Shown in pieces: positions 34,530-42,627 of a stretch of 49,413 nt of DNA. Made by a program: the position numbers and the translations under genes. The stretch's first letter is position 1. Every line of letters starts with the position of its first letter. The notes beneath the pieces are model-generated. The model saw nothing but the letters and a program-made list of their open reading frames with translations, made no database searches and had not been told where the DNA came from. Source of the stretch: Candidatus Heimdallarchaeota archaeon (GTDB taxonomy: Archaea > Asgardarchaeota > Heimdallarchaeia > JABLTI01); NCBI GenBank assembly GCA_030614005.1, contig JAUWKS010000023.1:1-49413 (forward strand), written 5' to 3'.

Positions 34530-35081
34530 TTAGAAAATGAACTCTTCGTTCTCCAAAACCTCTCTGGGAGCGACTTTGAACTCACAAGCTGAATCTCCTA
34601 ATGCTTCACACTTGACTTCAACGCATTCAATATCGTTGCGACCTGTAACTAGTCTCATAAAAGCTGCAAAAACACCTCTTGAGTGATTACAGTGGCCATT
34701 TGATCTTTCTTGAGCGACGATTTGCTTCTGTCCATCAGAAGCTTCGAAAGTTTCTGTACCAGCTACATAAGCAGTGCCGGCATCAAAATTAAATTCTTTA
34801 ACATGGAAGTCACCAAATCCTGCTTGTGAATATGCTTCCACGCCTGCGTTGTAACCGTTTTCATCTCTTGGTAAAATTCCACCGTCAAACATTGGTTTAC
34901 CGAAAGTTGTAGCTCCTTCGATTCCTGCTAAATAAAATGCTTTGTTAGCTACAGGTCCGATGAACTCTCAAAGCTTGTCATAAAGTGCGTTAATATCACT
35001 TATAGGGAATAATGCCATTCGAGCGATTCCAACTTTAATCATTCCGCGTTTTTCTATATTAATGAATTCTTTATCTGACAT
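34530..35081 (-). pseudogene. V4R-domain protein gene with in-frame TGA at codon 38
   Basis: The frame from ATG 35081 to TAA 34530 is open for 183 residues except for one TGA at 34968-34970. The start is supported by GAGG with 7 nt spacing (35089-35092). Before the stop: MSDKEFINIEKRGMIKVGIA and FPISDINALYDKL; after it: EFIGPVANKAFYLAGIEGA, and the V4R core ending GVFAAFMRLVTG, EVKCEALGDSACEFKV. V4R (4-vinyl reductase) is a small-ligand or protein-binding domain related in fold to TRAPP Bet3 subunits. The sense codon could have been GGA or TGG. Sequencing error, nonsense mutation, readthrough or selenocysteine are all open. A shorter product from the ATG at 34892 (120 residues) would lack the first part of the domain. 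Confidence 0.75.
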
Positions 35082-35088
35082 TAGATTG

Positions 35089-35092
35089 CCTC
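35089..35092 (-). promoter_or_regulatory. Shine-Dalgarno of the V4R gene
   Basis: GAGG on the minus strand lies 7 nt before ATG 35081. It shows that translation of the interrupted V4R gene was meant to begin there, upstream of the in-frame TGA. A TATA-like CTATATATTTA lies further upstream at about 35173-35183. Confidence 0.6.
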
Positions 35093-35325
35093 AGATTTTT
35101 TGGAATAATTTGTTCATTTGAAATTAAATATTCAATCTCAATTTATTACATCCACTTTTCCCAACGAATACCTAAATATATAGTTGACTCTTACGGCATA
35201 CTTCGACAAAAACTGAAGAAAACCATTTGTGAACTATTTTTACATTTAAAAGTACTAAGGGAAAAAGTATTTAGTTTATTGTTTTGTAACGATATTTAAG
35301 CTAACAATTTTACGGGGTTTTTTAT

Positions 35326-36024
35326 TTGAAAATATTGGTCATCGCTTCTTGTAGTAAAACAAAATCTATTCAATATCCACATCAACCAGTTTGTAGTGAA
35401 ATACCATCAAAAGAGTCTCGAGAGCAAATATTACTTAAATTTCCAATGAAAAAAACTGCTAAGGATTTGTATAGGGGTGCATTAAATTTAAGCACAAACT
35501 CAGCAGTCAGGTTACTGAAAAACTATTTTGATGTTAGCTATTACATTGTTTCAGCTGGTTTCGGGCTAATAGAAGAGAGCGTTCTCTTACCTCCGTATGA
35601 TTGTTCATTTTCTGAAATGACTAAAGATCAGATCGTCGAACGGGCAGAATTATTACACATCCCAGAGGATTTTCAAGAAATTATTATCAAGGAAAATCCC
35701 GATTTGATTTATTTGGCTCTTGGAAAAAATTACCTAACAGCTATAGGGAAGTGGGATGAAAAGCTTCCTTGTAAAACAATTGCCTTTGATCATTCTGATT
35801 CAGCTAATGTTATTACGCTGCCTGCAGATCATATTATTGTAAAGAAAGTGTCTCGAATAGGTGGATTGCCAATTCATGGTGTAATTGGTTTTAAAGGTGA
35901 CCTCCTTCTGCTAACTACACGTTACTTAAAGGAACAATCCAATCCAGAAAAAGCTTTGAAGGAGCTCCTAGATAATCCTGATGACTTAATTTACACTGTG
36001 AACTCTCTACGAGAACATACCTGA
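35326..36024 (+). CDS. DUF6884-like protein
   Basis: 232 residues. Features match the DUF6884 pattern: N-terminal strand and loop LVIASCSKTKS (residues 4-14), then KTAKDLYRGAL, YYIVSAGFGLIEESVLLPPYD (about 75-95) and the late strand LIYLALGKNYL. The family is loosely related to YaaA/archaeosine-transferase C-terminal folds and is often found near phage defence or nucleotide-modification genes, which is general knowledge and not evidence here. The start is a TTG; the strand begins directly at this codon, so it is likely right. Its stop is followed by 364 bp with a small transcribed unit. Confidence 0.65.
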   Translation: MKILVIASCSKTKSIQYPHQPVCSEIPSKESREQILLKFPMKKTAKDLYRGALNLSTNSAVRLLKNYFDVSYYIVSAGFGLIEESVLLPPYDCSFSEMTKDQIVERAELLHIPEDFQEIIIKENPDLIYLALGKNYLTAIGKWDEKLPCKTIAFDHSDSANVITLPADHIIVKKVSRIGGLPIHGVIGFKGDLLLLTTRYLKEQSNPEKALKELLDNPDDLIYTVNSLREHT

Positions 36025-36224
36025 TAGCAGCCTACTTCTAAATAATATAGATAGATTTTCTCTTTTTCTTTACTTCATTTTATTACAATTTTGAATATTT
36101 TTTAACAAAATTATTAGGAAAGAGACATTTACTAAGAATTATATTCCATATAATAATAATTTGAATAGAAATTATTTTAAACTGATATTCCTAATTAAAT
36201 TTGGAATACATTGGAGCAAAGAAA

Positions 36225-36308
36225 ATGAGTCTAAAATTAAATCTAAAAATAGACCCAAAGGCACTTTCATTTCAACGATTCGTTTCAATTTCCGTCCGGG
36301 AAGAGTAA
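36225..36308 (+). CDS. Possible 27-residue peptide or small RNA
   Basis: ATG at 36225 is preceded by GGAG with about 8 nt spacing and opens MSLKLNLKIDPKALSFQRF, ending after 27 residues at TAA. The peptide is basic and amphipathic. A strong intrinsic terminator 38 bp downstream shows that this strand is probably transcribed. It could be a leaderless remnant of a longer gene, a real microprotein, or an RNA with no coding role. Confidence 0.25.
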   Translation: MSLKLNLKIDPKALSFQRFVSISVREE

Positions 36309-36345
36309 ATTACTGGTAGAGATAATAATAAATTATGAGAAGAAC

Positions 36346-36372
36346 TATGGAACATTTCCATAAGTTTTTTTC
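36346..36372 (+). terminator. Hairpin plus T8 after the small unit
   Basis: TATGGAA (36346-36352) pairs with TTCCATA (36356-36362) around a 3-nt loop, followed by AG and T8 (36365-36372). On the minus strand no T-tract follows, so it belongs to a plus-strand transcript. It is more than 320 bp after the DUF6884 stop. Confidence 0.75.
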
Positions 36373-36388
36373 ATAATCGGTTTCTGAA

Positions 36389-37231
36389 TTATTCATTTGG
36401 ACTAATCAGTTGTAGAAATTTACGAACTTGCTCATTGTCCTGATTAATAGAAAACAAATGTTCATCTGCAACGGATTTCTTTGCTAGAACAATTTCATGA
36501 CTATCAAGTTCTTGCATATAAGCTTGAACCATCATCAAAGGGATTTTTAGTTCATCAGATATTTCTTGGGGTGACAAGGTCTTTCGTTTCTTAAGTAGTA
36601 AGAGAATGGCAATATTCTCTTTTCTACACAAAGTATCCATTTGTGGAGAAATGTTAACGCTAATTTTATCATCTACTTGTATTTCTTTTTCTGCTCGTTC
36701 TTTAGCAAATTTTTTTGCCCTATCGATGGCTTCTTCATCATCATCTACAAGATAGACCAGTTGAGAGGAGCGCATTTTTTGAAAAGTCGGTTCTAACGAA
36801 GTAAACACTTCTGAGGAAATTCCTCCTGCTTTAGAGAAAATTACTACATGAATTCCCAAATCTACTGCTAAAGATATCTGTATGCCAGTTTCTTCTCCTC
36901 CACCAATAGTTATTACACAATCACTAGAATAAATTAATGGCCAACAGTGTTTGTGTCCATCAAAAGTTGTAGCGATGTTTACATGAGAATCGGGATTGCC
37001 TTGTTCTTTATAGTTGCCTGCTAGAACACCGACTGAAATACCACCTGCATCATTTACTCCTTTTGTAACTGCTTCAGTTACACCCTTTTTTCCACTAGTA
37101 ATCACTGCAACATTAACTGCTCTACCAAGAGCAAAACCGACTTTGTAAGCAAAATCCCATGCTGCTTTATCTTGTTCATTGTTTAAATCAAGTGATTTGC
37201 TTCCTATTACAGCAATTTGCAATTTTCTCAT
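36389..37231 (-). CDS. SLOG (TIGR00725-like) nucleotide-binding protein with winged helix
   Basis: 280 residues. Residues about 1-180 form a Rossmann-like SLOG domain: LQIAVIGSK, AVITSGKKGVTEAVTKG, VITIGGGEETGIQISLAVDLG and HVVIFSKAGG. The cytokinin-type PGGxGTxxE motif is altered (IGGGEETGIQ), so LOG phosphoribohydrolase activity is unlikely. Residues about 205-265 are a winged helix (IAILLLLKKRKTLSPQEISDEL, PLMMVQAYMQEL). A SLOG domain fused to a DNA-binding fold suggests a nucleotide-responsive regulator. It diverges from the HD-phosphohydrolase gene over 162 bp, a plausible regulatory target. Confidence 0.75.
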   Translation of the reverse strand: MRKLQIAVIGSKSLDLNNEQDKAAWDFAYKVGFALGRAVNVAVITSGKKGVTEAVTKGVNDAGGISVGVLAGNYKEQGNPDSHVNIATTFDGHKHCWPLIYSSDCVITIGGGEETGIQISLAVDLGIHVVIFSKAGGISSEVFTSLEPTFQKMRSSQLVYLVDDDEEAIDRAKKFAKERAEKEIQVDDKISVNISPQMDTLCRKENIAILLLLKKRKTLSPQEISDELKIPLMMVQAYMQELDSHEIVLAKKSVADEHLFSINQDNEQVRKFLQLISPNE

Positions 37232-37393
37232 AAGGGATTAACTTACATTAAATACTATTTTTGTTTTTCGATTAAGGTAGATAAATAAAGTAATAAGCAA
37301 ACTATATGATAGCAATTGATTAATAGTTGAAATACAGTAAATTGCTACGCTTATTCTCTCTTAAGAAGAAATAATATCAGGAGTTATGAAAAA

Positions 37394-38713
37394 TTGATTG
37401 TTCGAGATCCAGTTCATGGTGATATATCATTCACAGAAAATGAACGAAAAATAATTGATTGCCCTGAAGTGCAAAGATTGCGAGGAATAAAACAACTAGG
37501 CACAGCTCATTTTGTTTATCCAGGTGCAACTCATACTAGATTTGATCATAGTTTAGGAACAAGTTTTCTAGCAAAAAAAATAGTTCAAACGCTACGATTG
37601 AATGGTTATGAAGTGGATTCTGAAACAGAAGAATTGATTGCTATTGCTGGGTTAGTTCATGATATCAGTCATGTTCCATATGGGCATACTTTTGAAGATG
37701 AGCGAAAAATTTTCGAGAAACATGACAAGAATGAGAATTTCAAGCGTAACTTATCTGCTGGAATGTTGGGTGAACAACTCAATAGTTTGGGCATAAAAAA
37801 TAAGTTAATTAAAATCCTTACAAATAAAGATCCAACAATTAATACTGGAGGAGAGAGTTGGATGAGTCAAATAATCAATGATACTATTTGTTCTGATCTC
37901 TTAGATTATATTCGAAGAGATTGTTATCATACCGGTATTAACAAAGATTATGATGATCGTGTACTAAGCTATTTCATAATAGAAAAAGGAAAGCTGGTTT
38001 TGAATTTCGTCAAAAACGGGATGGAACGATCTGATGCTCGCTCTGAAATTTTACATCTTTTGCGATTACGCTATTTTCTTACTGAAAGGGTCTATTTCCA
38101 TCATGCTAAATTATCCTCAGGAGCAATGATTTCCAAAGCAGTTGAAATGGCAATTAAAGAAGGCATTATTTCTCGAGATAGATTATACAATTTGAATGAC
38201 TGGACCTTATTTTATTTCTTAAAGGGATTCCCAGAAAAGCGACCTGCAACATCTCCTATTAGGAATCTTATAGAGCGAGTAGAAAAAAGACAGCTATTAA
38301 AACGAGCTTACGTCCTCTCAAGTGCAACTCTAAGTTCGAGAAAAAGTCGCGAGAATTTCATTCAAAAGTTTAATCCTCCAACTCCAGAAAGAGACCAAAT
38401 AGAAGATATGATTATTGATAGATTACAGAAAAAGAATAAGAATTTGAAAATTAACAAATCAGATGTCATCATTCATTGCTTAAGTTCTTCCTCCTTAAAA
38501 GAAGCAGAAGTGTTGATAAAAAACACTTCGGGAAAGATCACTCAACTAAACGCGAGACCACATCCTGCTGCTGACATAAAAGCTATTGAAGATTCATATG
38601 AAGATCTATGGCGAATGTATGTTTTCGCTGATAAAAAGTACGTTCAAGATGTAGCGAAAATTTGTGTAGAAACGTTTGGAAGAGAGAACGAATATTCGCC
38701 TAAGAAAAGCTAA
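37394..38713 (+). CDS. HD-domain phosphohydrolase (SAMHD1/dGTPase-like, COG1078)
   Basis: 439 residues. The HD metal site is complete: H52 in TRFDHSLG, H89-D90 in GLVHDISHVPYGHTFE and D168 in CSDLLDYIRRD. The N-terminal DPVHGDISF and EVQRLRGIKQLG are diagnostic of the COG1078 group, which includes SAMHD1 and dNTP triphosphohydrolases. The enzyme probably hydrolyses (d)NTPs or a related nucleotide in the cytoplasm. The start is TTG, at the family N-terminus. It converges on ftr with a shared hairpin and is divergent from a SLOG regulator. Confidence 0.88.
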   Translation: MIVRDPVHGDISFTENERKIIDCPEVQRLRGIKQLGTAHFVYPGATHTRFDHSLGTSFLAKKIVQTLRLNGYEVDSETEELIAIAGLVHDISHVPYGHTFEDERKIFEKHDKNENFKRNLSAGMLGEQLNSLGIKNKLIKILTNKDPTINTGGESWMSQIINDTICSDLLDYIRRDCYHTGINKDYDDRVLSYFIIEKGKLVLNFVKNGMERSDARSEILHLLRLRYFLTERVYFHHAKLSSGAMISKAVEMAIKEGIISRDRLYNLNDWTLFYFLKGFPEKRPATSPIRNLIERVEKRQLLKRAYVLSSATLSSRKSRENFIQKFNPPTPERDQIEDMIIDRLQKKNKNLKINKSDVIIHCLSSSSLKEAEVLIKNTSGKITQLNARPHPAADIKAIEDSYEDLWRMYVFADKKYVQDVAKICVETFGRENEYSPKKS

Positions 38714-38715
38714 AC

Positions 38716-38739
38716 GAGATGTAAAGTTAATTACATCTC
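38716..38739. terminator. Symmetric hairpin between the HD gene and ftr
   Basis: GAGATGTAA (38716-38724) pairs perfectly with TTACATCTC (38731-38739) around a 6-nt loop. It lies at the junction of two convergent genes and includes the ftr stop. There is no T-tract on either side, so it may be a bidirectional pause or an mRNA-stabilising stem. Confidence 0.5.
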
Positions 38740-39651
38740 CGCGAGTAAATCCTTTAAACTAATATGATATTTGCCTAATGTACCACCAAAATTGCCAGCA
38801 GATATTTTTAATACTCCTTTAACTTTTGATGCTTCTTTCATAGCGATTTTCATAGCACTGCGAACATCTACTAATGTTAAACCGTTAATGACGATTTCAG
38901 GAATACTATTTACTCCTTCTGGTACCGCTAAATCTTTTATTTTTCCTCGTAAAGTAGGACAAAATGGATGGTTAGTTGTAGGCCCTATACTCTTATGAGG
39001 TTGACCTTCATACACCGTTTTAGAACCAGCACTACAGATAGCAAATGGAGTAATGATATTTTCCATGGGATATAGAGCATTTAAAACCCTCTTACCAGCT
39101 TTTAGAGCTGCTTTTTCAGTATCGCACATTAACCAAATGTTTCCACCAGAAACACCAGTTTGATAACCAATTTCTTGTTCAATAAACCAGTCTCCCATCA
39201 TTAAGGGAATTCTAATCATCTTACGGTTAAACAATTCCACTTCTTTCTGGTAAACATCTCCACAATAACCAACACTTTCCATCATATCAAAAGTCTTACT
39301 CATTGTAAGATAGTTGAAAACAGTAGTTGTTGGAACAACAAGAATACCTTGTCGAATTCTCAAACCAAGCTCTTTGTAGAATTTCTTAAGACTTTTTTCC
39401 GGCTTTTTAGGATCCCAGTTACCCCATACTTGCAAAATAAATCCATGATTTTTATCAGGAGTTTCATCTCCGCGTACCCATCTTTCGATAGCTGCTTCAG
39501 TACGACCCACAACAATTGAAGGTAGAGCTGAGCATTGGGCAGCAGTGTATTGTATTAATTGTTCGTCTCGTAGTGTTACCAACAGCCTCGAGACAATTCC
39601 TTCGAATGCTTCACAATAGGTATCTTCGACTTCTACTCCATTAAGTTCCAT
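38731..39651 (-). CDS. ftr: Formylmethanofuran:tetrahydromethanopterin formyltransferase
   Basis: 306 residues, the second enzyme of the archaeal methanofuran/H4MPT C1 pathway, moving the formyl group from formylmethanofuran to tetrahydromethanopterin. It matches known Ftr along its length: MELNGVEVEDTYCEAF at the start, TPDKNHGFILQVWG, VPTTTVFNYL, RIPLMMGDWFIEQEIGYQTGVSGGNIW, EIVINGL and KISAGNFGGTLGKYHISL. It works as a cytoplasmic homo-oligomer. No fmd, mch, mtd or mer gene is near. Its presence implies a methyl-branch C1 route, as in Asgard Wood-Ljungdahl metabolism. It does not imply methanogenesis. Confidence 0.95.
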   Translation of the reverse strand: MELNGVEVEDTYCEAFEGIVSRLLVTLRDEQLIQYTAAQCSALPSIVVGRTEAAIERWVRGDETPDKNHGFILQVWGNWDPKKPEKSLKKFYKELGLRIRQGILVVPTTTVFNYLTMSKTFDMMESVGYCGDVYQKEVELFNRKMIRIPLMMGDWFIEQEIGYQTGVSGGNIWLMCDTEKAALKAGKRVLNALYPMENIITPFAICSAGSKTVYEGQPHKSIGPTTNHPFCPTLRGKIKDLAVPEGVNSIPEIVINGLTLVDVRSAMKIAMKEASKVKGVLKISAGNFGGTLGKYHISLKDLLAEM

Positions 39652-39877
39652 ATTTGCAAACCTTCGTTAGTTAACATTTGAAAACTAATTAATTGAAAAA
39701 CATTTTGTTGATAAGCAACAATGAAAATAGGGAAATATCACAATTAGCATATTTGGATTGCTGATTTTTTCAGATATTAAGAAATTAATAATATAGTTTT
39801 GAATCTAAATTGTTCTTGCTCTGAAATTTTAACAGTAAGCTTATAATTATAAAGAGAATGTAAGATTCCTATATTTA

Positions 39878-40585
39878 ATGGATAGATTCATGATGTTTGG
39901 ACTTGGAATGAATACTAATAAATGGGTTAAAGCGTCGCGGAAAACAGAAAAGGAAACGAAAAAAAAATCCGGGTCTGACTATAATACCTGGAAGAATATT
40001 AAAACAACTTTTAGCAAAGACTTGGAAGCTTTCGAAGAAAAACATCTTGAAAACCAATCGAAGATTGTTGGATCACTTGTATATTCCGAAATGGTTTCAT
40101 TTACAAAACGATTCTCAATTGTTGAATCTTTAGCAAATTGGGGATATTATCATTCATCATTGCATGAATTGAGATTTCTATTTGATACAACTATTTTAGC
40201 ATACTACCTTGATCAACAGCTCCCAAATACTGATCATATAAGCAAAATTAATCTGATGCAAAAACACAAAGGAGAATTATGGGGTACAAGATTAAGAAGA
40301 AGAGTTTTCATGCATGAAAAGGAGCTTGGTACTGATATTGAAAAGGTAATAGAAGACATCAATAATTCTATAGACCAATATCTTGCAGACAATCTTGTTG
40401 ATTCATGGAAATTAGTAAACTTACCCTATAATGAATCAGAGTACAAAGAATGCGTTCGCAACATGAAGAATGTAGTTGCATTGCTGATTAAACTTTTTAC
40501 AAGAAGATTCGACAGCTTTGAATATTCCTGTAATATGGTTGTAACTCATATAGAAGAAGAACAAAATGAACCCTTACAGGTTTAA
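39878..40585 (+). CDS. Hypothetical helical protein
   Basis: 235 residues, not recognised. After a basic N-terminus (KASRKTEKETKKKSGSD) the rest appears all-helical with aromatic-rich patches (FSIVESLANWGYYHSSLHELRFLFDTTILAYYL). The helix IEKVIEDINNSIDQYL and late VALLIKLFTRRF recall helical bundle proteins of abortive-infection or sensor type, but no motif decides. No signal peptide or transmembrane helix. It stands alone between ftr (divergent, 226 bp) and the metallo-beta-lactamase gene (same strand, 83 bp). Confidence 0.7.
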   Translation: MDRFMMFGLGMNTNKWVKASRKTEKETKKKSGSDYNTWKNIKTTFSKDLEAFEEKHLENQSKIVGSLVYSEMVSFTKRFSIVESLANWGYYHSSLHELRFLFDTTILAYYLDQQLPNTDHISKINLMQKHKGELWGTRLRRRVFMHEKELGTDIEKVIEDINNSIDQYLADNLVDSWKLVNLPYNESEYKECVRNMKNVVALLIKLFTRRFDSFEYSCNMVVTHIEEEQNEPLQV

Positions 40586-40668
40586 TTTCTTCTTTTTTTG
40601 GTTTTAATATTTTATAAAATAAGGCATTATTTTTTTAATGATTGAAACTATAAGGTAATAAAAAAAAA

Positions 40669-42048
40669 GTGGTTTATTCACAAATGATATTTGAAAAAAT
40701 AACTTCAATGGGCATTGCTAGTAATTCGTACTTTGTTACTTCTGAAGGAGAAGCTTTTGTTGTTGATCCAAGACGTGATGTAGATGCATATCTTACTCTT
40801 TTACAAGAAAATGATGCTAAATTAGTTGCTATTTTCGACACTCATAGAAATGAAGATTTTGTGAATGGTTCACCTGAACTAGCAAATGCTACCGGAGCAA
40901 AAATTTACCATGGGCATAAACTAAATTTCAAATATGGAAACCCAGTTAAAGATGGTGATGAATTTAAAGTTGGGGACATGGATATCAACATACTCGAGAC
41001 ACCTGGACACACACCAGAGAGCATATCTATAGTAATAAAAACTTTAGCGCATCCCGATTATCCTTATATGGTCTTTACTGGTGATACACTTTTTGCTGGA
41101 GATGTTGGAAGAATTGATTTTTATCGAAATCCAAAAAAACAATTGGAAGCAGCAGGATGGTTATATGATAGTCTTTTCAATAAATTGTTAAAATTAGGTA
41201 ATCATACAATTGTTCTTCCTGCCCATGGAGAGGGATCAATATGTGGTGGGGGAATTAGTGGAATACCTTTTACTACAGTTGGATACGAAAAGAAAACAAA
41301 TCCAAGATTATTATTATCCAAAGAAGAATTTATTTCTTTCAAATCAGAAGAAAAATTCGAAATAGCACCCAATATGAGTGTTTTAGAGAAATTCAATCTG
41401 GAAGGACCACCTATTTTAAATGGTTTAATACGACCTCCCTCGCTATCCGTGAATGAAGTAAAGCAATTTATAGCTCAAGGAGCACAAATTATTGATGTAC
41501 GCGAACCTGAAAGTTTTGCTGGTGGACATATTCCAAATACAACAAGTATATGGAAAAATGGATTGCCAAATTATGCACTATGGTTAGTATCCTACGATAA
41601 GCCAATTGTTTTGATAAAAAGTACACACCAAGATATAGAACAAAGTGTGCGATATTTGATACGATTAGGATTTGACAATATTGTAGGTTATTTGCGAGGA
41701 TTTAGAGAATGGTACATGAATGGTGAAGAAATCTCTAAAACAGATGTTTGGTCGGTTCATGAATTGCATAGAAATCTCGAAGACGACAATATATACATTC
41801 TTGATGTAAGAACAGGTCGTAGCGTTGCAGATAGCGGGACAATAAAAGGATCCCATCATTTATTTCTCGGGGAATTAACTCAGAGAATAGCTGAAATCCC
41901 TAGGGACAAAAAAATCTGTGTTTATTGTGACTCTGGTTTTAAAGCAAAAGCTGGTGCAAGTATCCTACTAAAAAATGGATACAAAAATGTAGCCAGTATT
42001 TTTGGGAGTATGACTGCATGGAAAAATGCTGGGTATCCTATTGAATAA
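40669..42048 (+). CDS. Metallo-beta-lactamase/double rhodanese protein (persulfide dioxygenase-like)
   Basis: 459 residues. Residues about 6-250 form an MBL fold of the ETHE1/persulfide dioxygenase type, followed by two rhodanese domains (about 265-355 and 370-459). The usual THxHxDH motif reads THRNEDF: H59 is kept but two ligands become N61 and F64. H114 (TPGHT) and D139 (FTGDT) remain. These three correspond to the iron-binding triad of ETHE1 (H79, H135, D154), so a mononuclear-iron enzyme is still possible. The first rhodanese has no active-site cysteine (loop KSTHQD); the second keeps C420 in YCDSGFK. A sulfur (persulfide) metabolism role is inferred. GTG 40669 or ATG 40684 may be the start. 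Confidence 0.85.
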   Translation: MVYSQMIFEKITSMGIASNSYFVTSEGEAFVVDPRRDVDAYLTLLQENDAKLVAIFDTHRNEDFVNGSPELANATGAKIYHGHKLNFKYGNPVKDGDEFKVGDMDINILETPGHTPESISIVIKTLAHPDYPYMVFTGDTLFAGDVGRIDFYRNPKKQLEAAGWLYDSLFNKLLKLGNHTIVLPAHGEGSICGGGISGIPFTTVGYEKKTNPRLLLSKEEFISFKSEEKFEIAPNMSVLEKFNLEGPPILNGLIRPPSLSVNEVKQFIAQGAQIIDVREPESFAGGHIPNTTSIWKNGLPNYALWLVSYDKPIVLIKSTHQDIEQSVRYLIRLGFDNIVGYLRGFREWYMNGEEISKTDVWSVHELHRNLEDDNIYILDVRTGRSVADSGTIKGSHHLFLGELTQRIAEIPRDKKICVYCDSGFKAKAGASILLKNGYKNVASIFGSMTAWKNAGYPIE

Positions 42049-42195
42049 GCTTTTCAATGCCAATGCTTTTTTCCTCGTATTATACCAATTTATTAAACTA
42101 TAATTTATAATTAGGAACTTTTTTTAGTTGAAAAAACTAAACTGATATATACAATATGAATAAATTTCATAATTATAAAGGAGGGATATCAAGAA

Positions 42196-42498
42196 TTGAT
42201 TGATTTTAAGGCAGGAATAGAAAAAAAATGTACTGAAGAGGATTTTCCATGTGCACTTACATTTGAGATTCAAGAGAAACTCCAATCTTTCACTGCTGTC
42301 ATTAAGATTTTTTCCTCAAGAGGGTTTACTGTTAAGGAATTCATAGATGATCGTATGTGTATAATGTCTCGAGATAATGAAGGCTTCAATGAAGCTATTA
42401 AAATCAAAGACAATAAAATTCAGATACAAGCAATGAAAGAAACAATAATGGATCTTTGTGATGATTTATCCCAGTATTGTAAAAATATTCTGGAATAA
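42196..42498 (+). CDS. Small hypothetical protein
   Basis: 100 residues, not recognised. It begins at a TTG, with a strong AAAGGAGGG (42177-42185) about 10 nt upstream, which supports the start. The N-terminal half is helix then strand (CALTFEIQEKLQSFTAVIKIF), followed by RGFTVKEFIDD and a C-terminal acidic helix MKETIMDLCDDLSQYCKNIL with four cysteines in all. No signal peptide. It is the first of two small unknown genes leading to the MutY-like gene. Confidence 0.6.
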   Translation: MIDFKAGIEKKCTEEDFPCALTFEIQEKLQSFTAVIKIFSSRGFTVKEFIDDRMCIMSRDNEGFNEAIKIKDNKIQIQAMKETIMDLCDDLSQYCKNILE

Positions 42499-42627
42499 GC
42501 CAAAGGAAAAATCTAAAACAAAGATCAACTAATTTTTTTTAGTTCTTCATAAAAACTATGTTCTAATAAATCGAATAACTTAATAATAGATGACAATTAA
42601 GCGTTAAGAAATAGTTTGTGAAAGAAA

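Larger units (their letters stand above)
36025..36388. other. Intergenic region with small transcription unit
   Basis: 364 bases. The left half is AT-rich with no gene. The right half holds a possible 27-codon reading frame (36225-36308) and a strong plus-strand hairpin with T8 (36346-36372). Confidence 0.4.

Noticed and set aside
34968..34970. TGA as a reassigned tryptophan codon
   Set aside because: Other genes in the window use TGG for Trp and end normally at TGA (e.g. the NurA-neighbour and thioredoxin genes), so general reassignment is not supported.
36389..37231. LOG-type cytokinin-activating enzyme
   Set aside because: The PGGxGTxxE motif is not conserved (IGGGEETGIQ), and a winged helix is fused, so a nucleotide-sensing regulator is more likely.
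40669..42048. Glyoxalase II or ordinary zinc MBL hydrolase
   Set aside because: Two of the metal ligands of the THxHxDH motif are replaced and rhodanese domains are fused, so a sulfur dioxygenase-like enzyme fits better.
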